From: Turritopsis dohrnii
Taxonomy: Eukaryota > Cnidaria > Hydrozoa > Anthoathecata > Oceaniidae
DNA length: 64,000 bases
Assembly: GCA_027922465.2 (NCBI GenBank)
Contig: BQMF02000047.1
Location: 806,001 to 870,000, forward strand
Direction of reading: 5' to 3'
The position numbers and the translations under genes are program-made. The notes below the pieces were generated by a model. That model ran no database searches, was not told where the DNA came from, and worked only from the letters and a program-made list of their open reading frames with translations. Positions 54,647 through 64,000 of the stretch are shown piece after piece; the stretch's first letter is position 1; each line of letters begins with the position of its first letter.

Positions 54647-56200
54647 AGAAGACAAAAGAATTATTCATGCATGAGCTGTTTATGACGCACGTTTTTTTAT
54701 AAGAGCTTATGTAGAAAAAAACGCGTTTCTTCGAAAAAAAATGTATGTTTTGAATTATAATTTTTTGAAACCGAAAATGAATTCAAGCAGATAACTGCCT
54801 TTTTTTAACTCGATTTTTGAAAACTTTGATGTTCAAAGACAGAACAGATAGCTAACAAACGTAGAAAGTAAAGTCTGATCTGTGCTTTACAGACACGAAA
54901 AACATATCTATTTTCAAGTGCCAAAGTTCATTGATTCAGTACCATAAGTAACTAAAAAATCCCAGTTTTATGTAGACCTATTTGATTAATATCCATTCCT
55001 TCATCAATTAAGTGATAAAATATCAAAGAAAACGTATTTTAAATGTATGTGATTTAAAACCTTCGAAATTCAAAAGGCTGCGTTCGTTCATTAGAATGTA
55101 GCTATATTGAGTTTTTAACGGGGACTCGCAGACTCTAAATCGCAGACTAATTGCCATTTCGGCCGGAGTAGGATGAGTAGGAGTAGTAGGAGTCGGAGTC
55201 CACGGGTGTTTTAATACGGTATTCGCTATCGCTGCTACCGTAATAAAGACTGCTCTTGAATGAACCTCTAAAGTTCGTTTGTTGTAAACACTGCAGGAAT
55301 AGTATTCCATTTCTGGCTATGAGAATTACTCATTTGGACGACATAGTAATCAACTTTCATTTGTGCTGGCTCTGGCAAAATATAAAGGATGTGTGGTGTT
55401 AAGGCTGTAGTATTTAAAACAACGTCGACAACAATCTTTCAAAATCGATATCAGTCATTAAACAAGCGTTTAATGACTCAACCATTGACATGATTATGCC
55501 TAAAGTCAAAAATACAGTTGGTATCTTTTGCCGTCTGTTAATACACTGACAAAATTAAATGAAAAAGTTAAGCAACAGTACTGCCAGAATCTTTGATAAA
55601 TTAGCAACATGAAATATTGAAATGATGCAGCACTAGTACAGCTAGCAACATTATATTACTTCTAAAAAACGATCATTTTTTGAACATTACTAGTAACGTC
55701 TGATCTTGGTTGCTTGTGAAAGAAAAACGTGTATGTGGGTTAAGACGGGCGACTGACTCGCTTTTCATATGAACGCATTCGAATAAAAACAAACACTTCT
55801 TAATGTAATCGAGATCTCGGCTAAGGATGCCATCCCAGTTAACCGGGTCAGCACACCTCCATATAAATACCCCCTAAATTCTCTCTTTGCTTATTAACAG
55901 TTTACTAAGCTTGTCATCGAGGTTCAAAATGAGACTTTACCGTGAATGTACTTTAATCAATATCAATCAATCAATTCGACATGTATTTGTATAGATTACC
56001 AAATAGATAAAACGATAGTTTTTCAAATAAGATAAATACTATTGAAATGTGCAATCTATAATGGAGACCGCCATAATTAGCGAAAAATAGCAAGTGTAAG
56101 ACACCATGGACAACAAAAAACAATCAGGACAAACAAAAAGCAGGCTGAAAACAAATTTAACATCAGTGTAAAGGAGGGTATTTGGGTGAAGCAGATCAAT
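54647..56200. other. no gene; repeat fragments
   Basis: 55145-55255 is a reverse-orientation relative of 16850-16975 (GGCCGGAGTAGGATGAGTAG ... GCTGCTACCGTAATAAA). 55740-55870 contains CGAGATCTCGGCTAAGG and CAGTTAACCGGGTCAGC, related to words at 31990-32200. No gene. Confidence 0.45.
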
Positions 56201-56210
56201 CAAAAAACAG

Positions 56211-57400
56211 TCAATAGGGAATTAGAAAAGTGAATTTCAAAGTAGATTTCAAAGACAAATCCATCAGTTCAGAACCATTGGTTAAGTAATGACAAAATTG
56301 AGAGGATAGCATACACTGGTTTCTAACAGATCTAACAAGCCATAACTGGAAGAAGACCGGAGGTAATGAGGCTTGTGTCTTGTAAGCAAGAGAGAAATCA
56401 ACTGCAAATGTGTCAAGTATGGGTGAAGGGAGGTACGCACGATACACAGAATGTAAAAAAGCTGCATTTCATTATTCTTATGAATTCAATCAGTAAACGT
56501 TATCAAATCCAATTCAGCAAATAAAGCTTCCACTGGGGCATTAAAATCAGTAAAACACATCAAACGAACAGCACAATTTTGCAGAGCTATTATCCGTTGC
56601 GTCTATAGATACAGGATGGCCCCAAACTTGTGCACAATAATTTAAGTGTGAATCAAACAGAGAAAAGTAGATAGAAAGGAGGGTACCATGTGTCTAATTC
56701 AAGTTTGAATCAATCAGAAAATTCCAAGGTATTTAATGTGACTACTAGGAAAAATCTTGGACGATTTAACTTCAAAATCAACGTGCTGAGTAGAAAGGTG
56801 TTTAAAGATCAAACATTCTGTTTTTCCAGGGTTGAGAGCAATTTTGTTGGCATCAAGCCAGTGCCAAAGGAATTTGAGATCTAAATTAACTTTTTTGTTA
56901 AGAGATTTGAGAGATTTGCTGAAGTGAAGGAGATTCGTGTCATCAGCAAAAAGTGGTGTACAACAGAAAATTTAATAGTTAACATACAAAAGAAACAATA
57001 AAGGTCCAAGGACTGAGCCTTGGTGGACACGGTGTCTGACAATAGCTATACTGGAAGAAACTCCATTTAACACAACAAATTGAGTACGGTTGGTTACATA
57101 TGATCTAAAGAGATCTAATGTCTTGCCTCTTATGCCCTAATGAAATAAGTCTAATAAGATTTCATGATCAACTGTATCGAATGCTAAAAACGCCACAACC
57201 ATAATTCCCCTTCTCCAGGGTATCCATAATTTTTGTACCATATTGAGAATAGCATGAGATGTGGAATATTTCTTCCCGAAACCTAACTGATGGGGATAAA
57301 TAACTTTAGTAGTTTTAAAAAACTGATGAACTTGTTGATATATCAGTTTCTCATAAATTTTATCCAGATTAGATAGCAATGAAATGGTTGTTGCATAAAA
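56211..57400 (-). pseudogene. LINE reverse transcriptase fragment
   Basis: Minus strand: LSNLDKIYEKLIYQQVHQFF, then YPHQLGFGKKYSTSHAILNM, then FDTVDHEILLD (catalytic Asp region). With frame changes it continues GIRGKTLDLFRSYVTNRTQF, QGSVLGPLLFLLYVN and PLFADDTNLLHFSKS (ADD motif near 56950), then KYLGILIDSNL-like words near 56690. The order is that of CR1/Jockey-type non-LTR elements. Frame breaks and missing endonuclease mark a dead copy. The frame at 56211-56447 is probably its C-terminal end. Confidence 0.8.
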
Positions 57401-57698
57401 GTTTAGAGTTCTTTTTATAGACAGGGGTAGAACTTAAGGTTTTTTTAGTTTATCAAGGTAGACTCCACAACAAACGTTAAATTAACTAATTCAGAAACAG
57501 GCTGGGCCACAATACTATCAATCAATGTACAGCGAGGACTAGACTGAAACAATCTAGCGAGCTTATACAATTGAGAACATCATCCCTCGTAACAGGCGAA
57601 CGAAATAATGAACATGGATTAGGGTTCTTTAGAAATGCAGTGTAAGATTTCGGGGCGCGTGGTATTTTAGCTCTTAACTTGTCAGTGACAGAGGCATA
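57401..57698. other. no feature seen between LINE remnant and outer transposon
   Basis: Possibly upstream remnants of the LINE frame. No clear coding signal. Confidence 0.35.
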
Positions 57699-59447
57699 CT
57701 TTAAGGCAAAAACTTTCGCGATTTTGGCCGTTTATCGCGAAAGTTTACGCCTTTGGAAATTTCAAAACAGCAAAACGCGAAAGTTTTTTCACGCGAAAAA
57801 AACTTTTTTTTTTCAAGTAAATTTCAGCAAACTCCAGCGGTACATTGATGAAGATGGAGAAAGCAATGACGAAACCGATTCTGAGTGGGAAATTGACAAC
57901 CTCGAACCCAGGGTCTCTTGCCTTTTCGATAGTAAACTCTCGCTAATTCGAATTTCAAGGGGGGAAATAATTTATTCAAATTACAGAGAGATTCGAATTA
58001 TAGAAAGTCGCTCTAATTCGAATTATCGACTTAAGCTGGCTAAAAATGGAATTACGGAGGGAAATTAGAAAGACCAAAAAATGACAAAAATGATTTTAAG
58101 AGTATCAGTAATAATATCTTTTCTGGAGACAAAAATTTGAAAATCTATCGGAAAAATTGATCAATACTTGATTGTTTTGTGTTTGCGATGTGAGCCCTTT
58201 CCACGATCCAATTGGCGTCGCAAAGTGTTTTCCGGAGATCATCATCAAAGGTCGTGAAAAGGCTGTAGCTTTCGATAATCGAAATAGCTTTCACGACTTC
58301 ATTATAGGAAGGTTTCAAACTGATATTTTCCTCGGGAACACCCTCATCATCTGTTTCATCATCTTCGATCTCGACGCACCCGGTGATGACTTCATTGATG
58401 ATGTCTGCGTCAGACAGAACTCCAGAAACAGAAACATCCGAATCCAAATCAATCAATTCTTCTGCTGTAATGTCAACACTGACATTGAAATTTTCCCTCA
58501 ATCTTTGCAGATCACTCTGCAGAGCGCTGACTGTGTTTTCTTCAACCTCGACATCAAGGCTCTGGAATGGATCATCCATATCACTCAAGGCTTTCTCAAC
58601 CGATCCATCTGAAATGCCAGATTTCTTGAAACAATTCTTAAATGTTTGATCAGGGATAGCGTTCCAGGCTTTGTTAAGCATTGTCATAGCGGTCAAAATT
58701 GAAAATTTAGAAAGTTCATTTCCTTTATCCAATTGCTCAAGGTGCTTTTGGACGGCAAACTTGCGGTATTTTGCTTTAAACGATCGAATGACCCCTTGGT
58801 TCATTGGTTTTGTCTTGGAAGTGGTGTTGGGTGGCAGAAAAATGAGCTCTACCCATTCAAGTTTGTCGACGTGCGGGTGGGCTGGGCAATTATCCACAAT
58901 TAGAGCTATCTTTCTCTTCTTTTTTCCAAAATTGCGATCGATTTCTTTTACCCATTCCTCGAAGATTTCGGATGACATCCAGCTTTTCTGTTGGTATCTA
59001 TAGCGACACAGAAGACTCTTTACCCCCTTGAAGCATCTGGGATTTTTCGTCCTGCCAATAGTGAACATTTGGAGCCTCTCACCTTTTGCATTTCCAGCCG
59101 CCATTCCTGTGAGACGAAGCTTGCTATGCTTTCCACCTTTGCACTCCTCCTTTTTAAAATGATACGTTTTGTCTGGGAGGCAGTAATAAAAAGGCCGAAT
59201 TCATTCGCATTGAAAATGTTTTCAATTGGGTATCTTGAGAGAATGTCTGGTAAGGTCGTTTCGTTCCACGGCGCTGTCATTTCATCCGTAACCGAATTTG
59301 ATTCTCCTGAAATCGTTTTGAAGGAGATTCCATACCTAAAAATGGAAAGGAGCAGAGAAATAAATCCCCCGTTTTCATACAATGCAATGACATCTTAATT
59401 AGACGGCGTAAGTTATTGATAGCAAGAGTATTTTATTCTTTTGCTTT

Positions 59448-59907
59448 GTGTCTTCTGTAAGCTTGGCTGTGGAAAAACCAACGATTCAAAAGATTTTAGA
59501 AGTTGGTTCAATGCCAATAATCTTACTAAAGAGTTATAAAATTGAGGCATTTGTTATGGGGCACCATGTTTATAAAGAAAGATGGACACCAACTATCGGT
59601 GAACATTTGGATGCATTTATGGAGCAAAACAACTCGATGGATAAATACGTCGTGGCAACTTTTCAAAAGGGGAAAAAGCAAGTCGTTGGACATCTTTGCA
59701 AATTTACCAGATTTCTCAAGCCCTCTTGGGAAATCTGGTAAATTTGCAAAGACAATTTTCTATTTTTTAAAAGCAAGCAAAGACAACAAATGCCATGTGG
59801 AAATTGTCAGCAAAGTTGTAAATCAGAACGACGGCCTAGGAATGAAAGTGCCATCTCGTCTCATATTTTCAGCAGAGGAGAGGTACCTCAAAATTCTTAA
59901 AGAATAG
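59448..59907 (+). pseudogene. HIRAN-like domain frame, interrupted by a palindrome
   Basis: The + strand begins around KIEAFVMGHHVYKERWTPTI and continues AFMEQNNSMDKYVVATFQKG and KQVVGHLCKF. A frame change at about 59715 then leads into GKSGKFAKTIFYFLKASKD, KCHVEIVSKVVNQNDGLGMK and PSRLIFSAEE, ending at a stop at 59905-59907. HIRAN-like domains are thought to bind DNA 3' ends or damaged DNA. The break coincides with a near-perfect inverted duplication at 59694-59751. Opposite in strand to the pogo transposase, and the second HIRAN-pogo association in the window. Confidence 0.55.
59694..59751. repeat. 58-bp near-perfect palindrome disrupting the HIRAN-like frame
   Basis: 22-bp arms 59694-59715 and 59730-59751 are exact complements. 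Four more pairs (CAAG/CTTG) extend inward across one mismatch, leaving a CCCT loop. Confidence 0.85.
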
Positions 59908-60993
59908 CTTCCTGAATTATTGTAATAATTTACTAGTTTATTAGACATAAAGAAAGTAAAAACTATATTAACCTTTTCTTCCACTTATCTAACCATCCTT
60001 CTGAAGCTTGGAACTTCTCCAATTTCAGTTCTTTAGCGAAGTACAGAGCTTTTTCTTTGATAAGAATCCCACTCACTGGTACATTTTCACCTAGGATACG
60101 AGTGAACCATTTAAGAACTGCCTGGTTGAGTTGTTCGTAAGTGTTTTCTTTGAGTCGTTTTGATTGACCAGAATTTTGATTTTCGAATGCCTCAAAGATC
60201 TTTTTCTTGTTTTTCTTCCATGTCGATAAAGTGTTGACAGGTATATCAAAAAGTTTTGCCACATCTTTGTTTGTTTTCCCTTCTCCAATTCAACTAACGC
60301 TTTATATTTAGTTTCAAGTGTTCTCTAGTCGTGTTTTCTCTTTCCCATTTTCGACCGAAATACGATCATTCACGAATTCAAACACAAAAATTTTGAAAAA
60401 TCTGATAAAAACATTTGAAATAGCCCGTTCGAATCTTCGAAATGAGAACTTCGAATTTTGAAAAACATTCGAAATGGAAATTTCGAATTTTTCATGGCAT
60501 TCGAATGAGTTTAACCCCCTTCCACACAGTGAAAATTCGAATTAGAGAGAGAATTTTTCTGAAGGAGGACGAAAAATTGTTCGAATTATAGAAAGTTTCG
60601 AATTACAGAAGTTCGAATTGTAGAAAGTGTTTTATTAGAGTTTCCTAAGGAAAATCGACGGTGACAGAGATTTTGCTCGAATTATAGAAGTTCGAATTAG
60701 CGAGAGTCTACTGTACGGATAGCCGCTATCCGTATATCAAAAAGGCAAAATACCCTGGGTTTGAGGTTGGAAAGTTGAAGAAAATTAGTTATGGTTTTTT
60801 TTACTTTTCTGTAAACAAAAGAAAAAATTATAAAAATTAAATTCGCGAAAGTTTTTTCACGCGAATATAAACTTTTTCTTCGATTCGCTAGTTTTTTCCG
60901 CAAAATTTGTTCCAAAATCTGCGAAACACGAAAGTTTATTCCATAAACTTCGCGTTTTTCTTTGGACACGCGAAAGCTTCTGCCCTTAAAGTA

Positions 60994-61579
60994 GAAGCTA
61001 TTGAATGTGTTTGCAATAACTCGGTGGTTGGTTTCCGATTTACCATAAATTAACAGGGTAGTTGGAGGAGGTGCAGATGCATTTTTCGCAAGCAGCGAGT
61101 TAATGCCTTTCCATACTAATTACATGATCAAAGGTTCAGAACCTGGTGAAAGAATTTTCTTTTTTTATCAAATCAAAGGGAAAGAGGTGTAAATGGAGTT
61201 GTCGCTTTTACCGATTCCTGAGACTGAACAACCGAGTCAATCACATCGCTCGAAAATTTGCTTGTAAGCATAATAGTTTATTATTGTGAAGGCTCAAGAA
61301 ATGTAACAATGGCTGCTCACATTGAAGTTTGTTAGTTCGTTACTGTGTGCCACAACTAATTTTTGAACTACTAGATGTTATTTCACCTACAGTAAGGGAG
61401 TATACTATAATAAAAAATGCAAAAAAATACACAATTGTACGAAATACCTTTCATTTTTATGAATTCATATAAATAAAGACTGATTTGTAGGGTCCAATAC
61501 AAAAATATAACAAAAAGTTCGAACGCAAAAATCGCATAAATAATTCTTCGGCATGACTGGTTTATTTCCTACAATTCTT
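60994..61579. other. 3' flank of QDPR; no gene seen
   Basis: AT-rich. AATAAA-like strings on the minus strand near 61540-61560 could end the QDPR transcript. Confidence 0.4.
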
Positions 61580-63958
61580 CTATTCGACATTTTCCAATGT
61601 TGTGGTACCATCTTTAGTCAACAGTTTAACTAAACTCCCAGAAGGAGGTCTGTTTACGTTGTTCAACCAATCATTAAACAGACTATAAACAAACAGATCA
61701 TTTATAAAGCTATCTGGGAAATCGTCAATATAGAACACAGGAGGCTATCTTTGTTTTGATAAAACATACTTAGCTACAAATTCCATTGGTGTCCATGTTG
61801 TTTGGTCAGCATCAGGCATAAACTTTCTGTTCATTGGTGTATCCAAGGTAACACTAATGAATAAGAATGTAAAAGGTGTGCTGAAATTCTGAGCATGTAT
61901 CAAGCAACAATGATGTTAGTATGTCCTATGCCATACATGGTATGTGCATATTAATTTTGAGCCTAATGAAAAATTTCATAACATTTCACACAGATGAAAT
62001 ATTTCCTGGCACAATGCATTCACATAAATCTTGAACCATAAAGCAAACTTACGGCAAAATAGCAGCAACACTAGAATTAGCTGGCAATCCATTATTTTTT
62101 TGAGCAAGACTCTTAGTGAGCTGATGGACAGCTGCTTTGGCCATTCCATACCCCATCATTCCTATGGGAACCAATCAAAAGCACAAAACATAACTGAATG
62201 TCAACTTTAAGTGACAATTAAGAAATTCATTTAAATTGTTGTACCGGCTGTTCCAGAAAGTGCAGGCTCTGCTCCAGTTAACTGTAAAACCCCTCCTCTT
62301 AAAATAAAGGTAACTGAAGATATTGATCAAATCAAACACAAGAAAAATCATCAAATAGTAGAATAAAAGTTACTCTTTCAAATGGGCTGCAGATATACTG
62401 GCAGATATGGCGGAAGACCATACACTTTGCTTCCACATCAAATTTGAATTTTTGATGAAAGCTGCAATAAAAACAATTTATGAAGTTTTAATCATATATA
62501 TATATACATATAACTTATTCTTCAGTTATCAGGAAGATCTTAGTATCACCTTTAGCAGCAGCATTTCCACCCGCCCAACCTCCAGCAACACAAAAGATTC
62601 CATCGACTTTTTCACCATTCAAAACTTCAGCCACACGATTTTGGACATACTCATCTTGCTTTTCCCAATCATTAAGTTCAGTGACAATTATGTTAACATC
62701 TGCAGCTTCATTTGGATTCAAATCAATACTGCATACCCACTATACATAAAATTGAAAATAACTTTGAATTTTGTATTAGGCCGATGGAAAATTTATATTA
62801 GTTTAGCGTCACCTAACTCCTGAAAATGTCATGCGGCATGTTTTCATTATTCATTAATTTTGTTCTAGTGCTATACATAGCCGGAGAACACATCAAATAC
62901 GCCATTTTGCATTATTATAATCATTGAGATCCCGCCCGCCCGAGTACGATACTAGCTTGAGCTTTCAAATTACTTCAGACCTACTTTTTCTTCAACTACA
63001 TTGAAAAAGAAGAAATTTTCAAGAATTTTTTGCAAATTAGGTATTCCGCAAAGTTGGCTTTTTCAGCATGTATCTGATAGAAATCAAAACTATAACTCTA
63101 TTATTCCAAAACGCTGCAAAAATTAATGTCTACTTCGATTTACGTAATCGAAGGTCGAAATTTCGCTACATTTATTATATATATAGAACACTCTGGGGAA
63201 GTCATTTGACGCACATGGAAGAGCAACTACTTGGACATTTTGAACCGGGATATGACGGTCGGTGGTGGGTGGGTAGGCAAGCAAATGAAGTGGATGATTT
63301 ATTATTCTTGTTAAATTGTCATTTTGTATTGAAATAATGAAATCTTGTAAAATAATGAACTTTTTTACGTGGGCACTTAAAGCGATGCGGGCGGGTGACG
63401 CTAAATTAATATAAAATTTCCATCGGCCTTACCAATCAATTTTGAAAATAACTTCAGAAATCCTTTAATAACTTTTTGTAACCTTATCTTAAACCTTATA
63501 TATATACACACTTTTTCTCAGTGCAAAATTTCATATCACCAGGATTAAAGGTCCAGAGAAATAGCTAAAGCTATCACTGCCATGTTACAAATAAAATTCA
63601 ACAAAACTTGTGGTGGCAGGATGGTAGAGGACACACGCAATAAATGTGACGCAATTTTGCATTTTAGCAGGTAGGCAGGCAGGCAAAATATGCAACTTTT
63701 ATCTGTAAGTTAAGTAGCGCACAACTCTTATGACGAAATTAATCATACAACCACCACCACCACCGCACGTGCATAAATTCTAAAAAATCATGCTCGCAGT
63801 TACGATGTAGGGAAGATTCACTTCACTTTCGGTTTTCTAGTCTCGCAAATAAAAACGTTAAAGTTAACACGTACACAGTTCTTTGCTTTAAAAGACGCAA
63901 CACAAACAGAACCAAGTGCTCCTTTACCGCCATAGACAATCACGCGTTGGGTAGCCAT
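61580..63958 (-). CDS. QDPR: dihydropteridine reductase (QDPR), 7 exons
   Basis: Short-chain dehydrogenase that regenerates tetrahydrobiopterin from quinonoid dihydrobiopterin with NADH, serving aromatic amino acid hydroxylases in the cytosol. Exons 63875-63958, 62550-62739, 62374-62461, 62245-62297, 62053-62161, 61770-61853 and 61580-61682; phases close, 236 residues (human about 244). Motifs: [19 protein letters not shown] nucleotide-binding start, [36 protein letters not shown], catalytic YGMAK (Tyr and Lys), [17 protein letters not shown], and C-terminal [13 protein letters not shown]. An in-frame TAG at 61744-61746 is intronic: the donor at GTATGT (61769) and acceptor at 61683 remove it and restore the family sequence. 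Intron 1 carries a MITE. Confidence 0.97.
62778..63429. mobile_element. MITE family copy 2, in QDPR intron 1
   Basis: Starts AGGCCGATGGAAAATTTATA and ends in ATAAAATTTCCATCGGCCT at 63429. High similarity to 35794-36544 throughout, without that copy's terminal duplication. Non-coding. Confidence 0.85.
63430..63874. other. remainder of QDPR intron 1
   Basis: Contains a short (ACC)n run near 63750-63762 and GGCAGGTAGGCAGGCAGG near 63669. Nothing else recognised. Confidence 0.45.
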
Positions 63959-64000
63959 TTTACCTTTCTTGTCTTTCCAGGGAAAAAGCTACCAGGCTCG
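63959..64000 (-). other. QDPR 5' leader, cut by window edge
   Basis: The 42 bases upstream of the QDPR start codon. No core promoter element recognisable. Confidence 0.4.

Larger units (their letters stand above)
58145..60288 (-). pseudogene. pogo/Tigger-like transposase, broken
   Basis: Three minus-strand pieces: 59963-60288 (HTH_Psq-like ending KLFDIPVNTLSTWKKNKK and CENP-B HTH region with ASEGWLDKWKKRL), 59020-59382, and 58145-59104. The middle piece has NIFNANEFGLFI, where pogo enzymes have an Asp-Glu pair (here Asn-Glu). The last piece has ALIVDNCPAHPH (second Asp intact), LPPNTTS and KPMNQGVIRSFK, with Asn where the third Asp is expected. It ends in an acidic tail. Two catalytic Asp-to-Asn changes plus frame breaks show inactivity. 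Between the first and second pieces an opposite-strand HIRAN-like frame is inserted. Confidence 0.85.
57930..60713. mobile_element. inner pogo/Tigger-like transposon
   Basis: Right end ...TTCGAATTAGCGAGAGTCTACTG followed by TA (60714-60715). The left end is AGTAAACTCTCGCTAATTCG (57931), its diverged complement. Both subterminal zones are packed with TTCGAATTATAGAA-type words. CAGTRGACTCTCG ends are typical of pogo/Tigger-like elements. Confidence 0.75.
57699..60991. mobile_element. outer TA-flanked DNA transposon with long inverted ends (nested host)
   Basis: Ends CTTTAAGGCAAAAACTTTCG (57699) and CGAAAGCTTCTGCCCTTAAAG (ending 60991), flanked by TA (57697-57698, 60992-60993). The arms continue with CGCGAAAGTTTTTTCACGCG and, further in, GAACCCAGGGT...TTGCCTTTT on both sides, so the arms are about 230 bp. 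Inside sit the pogo-like element and HIRAN remnant. Confidence 0.75.

Noticed and set aside
61744..61746. Nonsense codon in QDPR making it a pseudogene
   Set aside because: It lies in an 87-bp intron with good donor and acceptor. Splicing restores the conserved C-terminal sequence in frame.
62407..62823. 138-codon + strand frame as a gene
   Set aside because: It is antisense to QDPR exons and the MITE; low complexity, no domain.
1..64000. tRNA or rRNA genes
   Set aside because: No convincing A/B-box pair with cloverleaf arms or rRNA-like sequence was recognised by eye; a covariance scan would be decisive.

Overview
This window is AT-rich metazoan nuclear DNA: short spliced exons with GT-AG introns, small conserved housekeeping genes, and many transposable elements of types common in cnidarians (BEL/Pao, DIRS, Penelope-like, CACTA, pogo and numerous MITEs). 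I infer a cnidarian, probably a hydrozoan. That rests on gene style and element mix, not on a database match.

Four ordinary host genes can be assembled exon by exon with all splice phases agreeing. They are uracil-DNA glycosylase (UNG, + strand, 12397-15176, 8 exons), a secreted PAN/Apple plus EGF protein (+, 19345-28661, 4 exons), RTF2 (+, 37197-38375, 3 exons) and dihydropteridine reductase (QDPR, - strand, 61580-63958, 7 exons). A fifth intact gene, a macrodomain protein (+, 5945-7882, 8 exons), lies between two large inverted repeats (4431-9255) whose arms are built from 179-bp tandem units. It may be cargo of a foldback-type element.

Layout. 0-2.6 kb: decayed pogo-like transposase and a HIRAN-like fragment. 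3.5-4.0 kb: MITE with TTAA target duplication and a perfect palindromic core. 4.4-9.3 kb: foldback element with the macrodomain gene. 10.6-12.1 kb: two retroelement remnants on opposite strands. 12.4-15.2 kb: UNG with a MITE in intron 1. 16-19 kb: MITE, dispersed repeats and a HECT-like fragment. 19.3-28.7 kb: PAN/EGF gene whose first intron holds a young BEL/Pao retrotransposon (19838-26331, LTRs identical as read, TATGT duplication). 29.6-31.3 kb: inverted MITE pair. 32.5-33.6 kb: Penelope-like remnant. 34.9-36.5 kb: two more MITEs. 37.2-38.4 kb: RTF2. 39.6-54.6 kb: a DIRS retrotransposon split by a 10.1-kb CACTA (EnSpm) DNA transposon (42767-52890). 56.2-61 kb: LINE remnant and nested DNA transposons with pogo transposase and HIRAN remnants. 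61.6-64 kb: QDPR.

The most striking object is the CACTA element. It has CACTGCAT ends, dense subterminal CCGTAT repeats and a 3-bp target duplication (TAC/GTA). It carries three complete spliced genes: a 983-aa Tnp2-type transposase, a divergently transcribed 294-aa coiled-coil protein of unknown function, and a 367-aa protein kinase with its key catalytic motifs intact. Downstream of the kinase lie two copies of a ~100-nt module. Their inner sequence is nearly identical, while their outer stems differ in sequence but keep complementarity. A mobile element carrying an apparently functional kinase together with a duplicated, folding sequence module is the best candidate here for an undescribed system.
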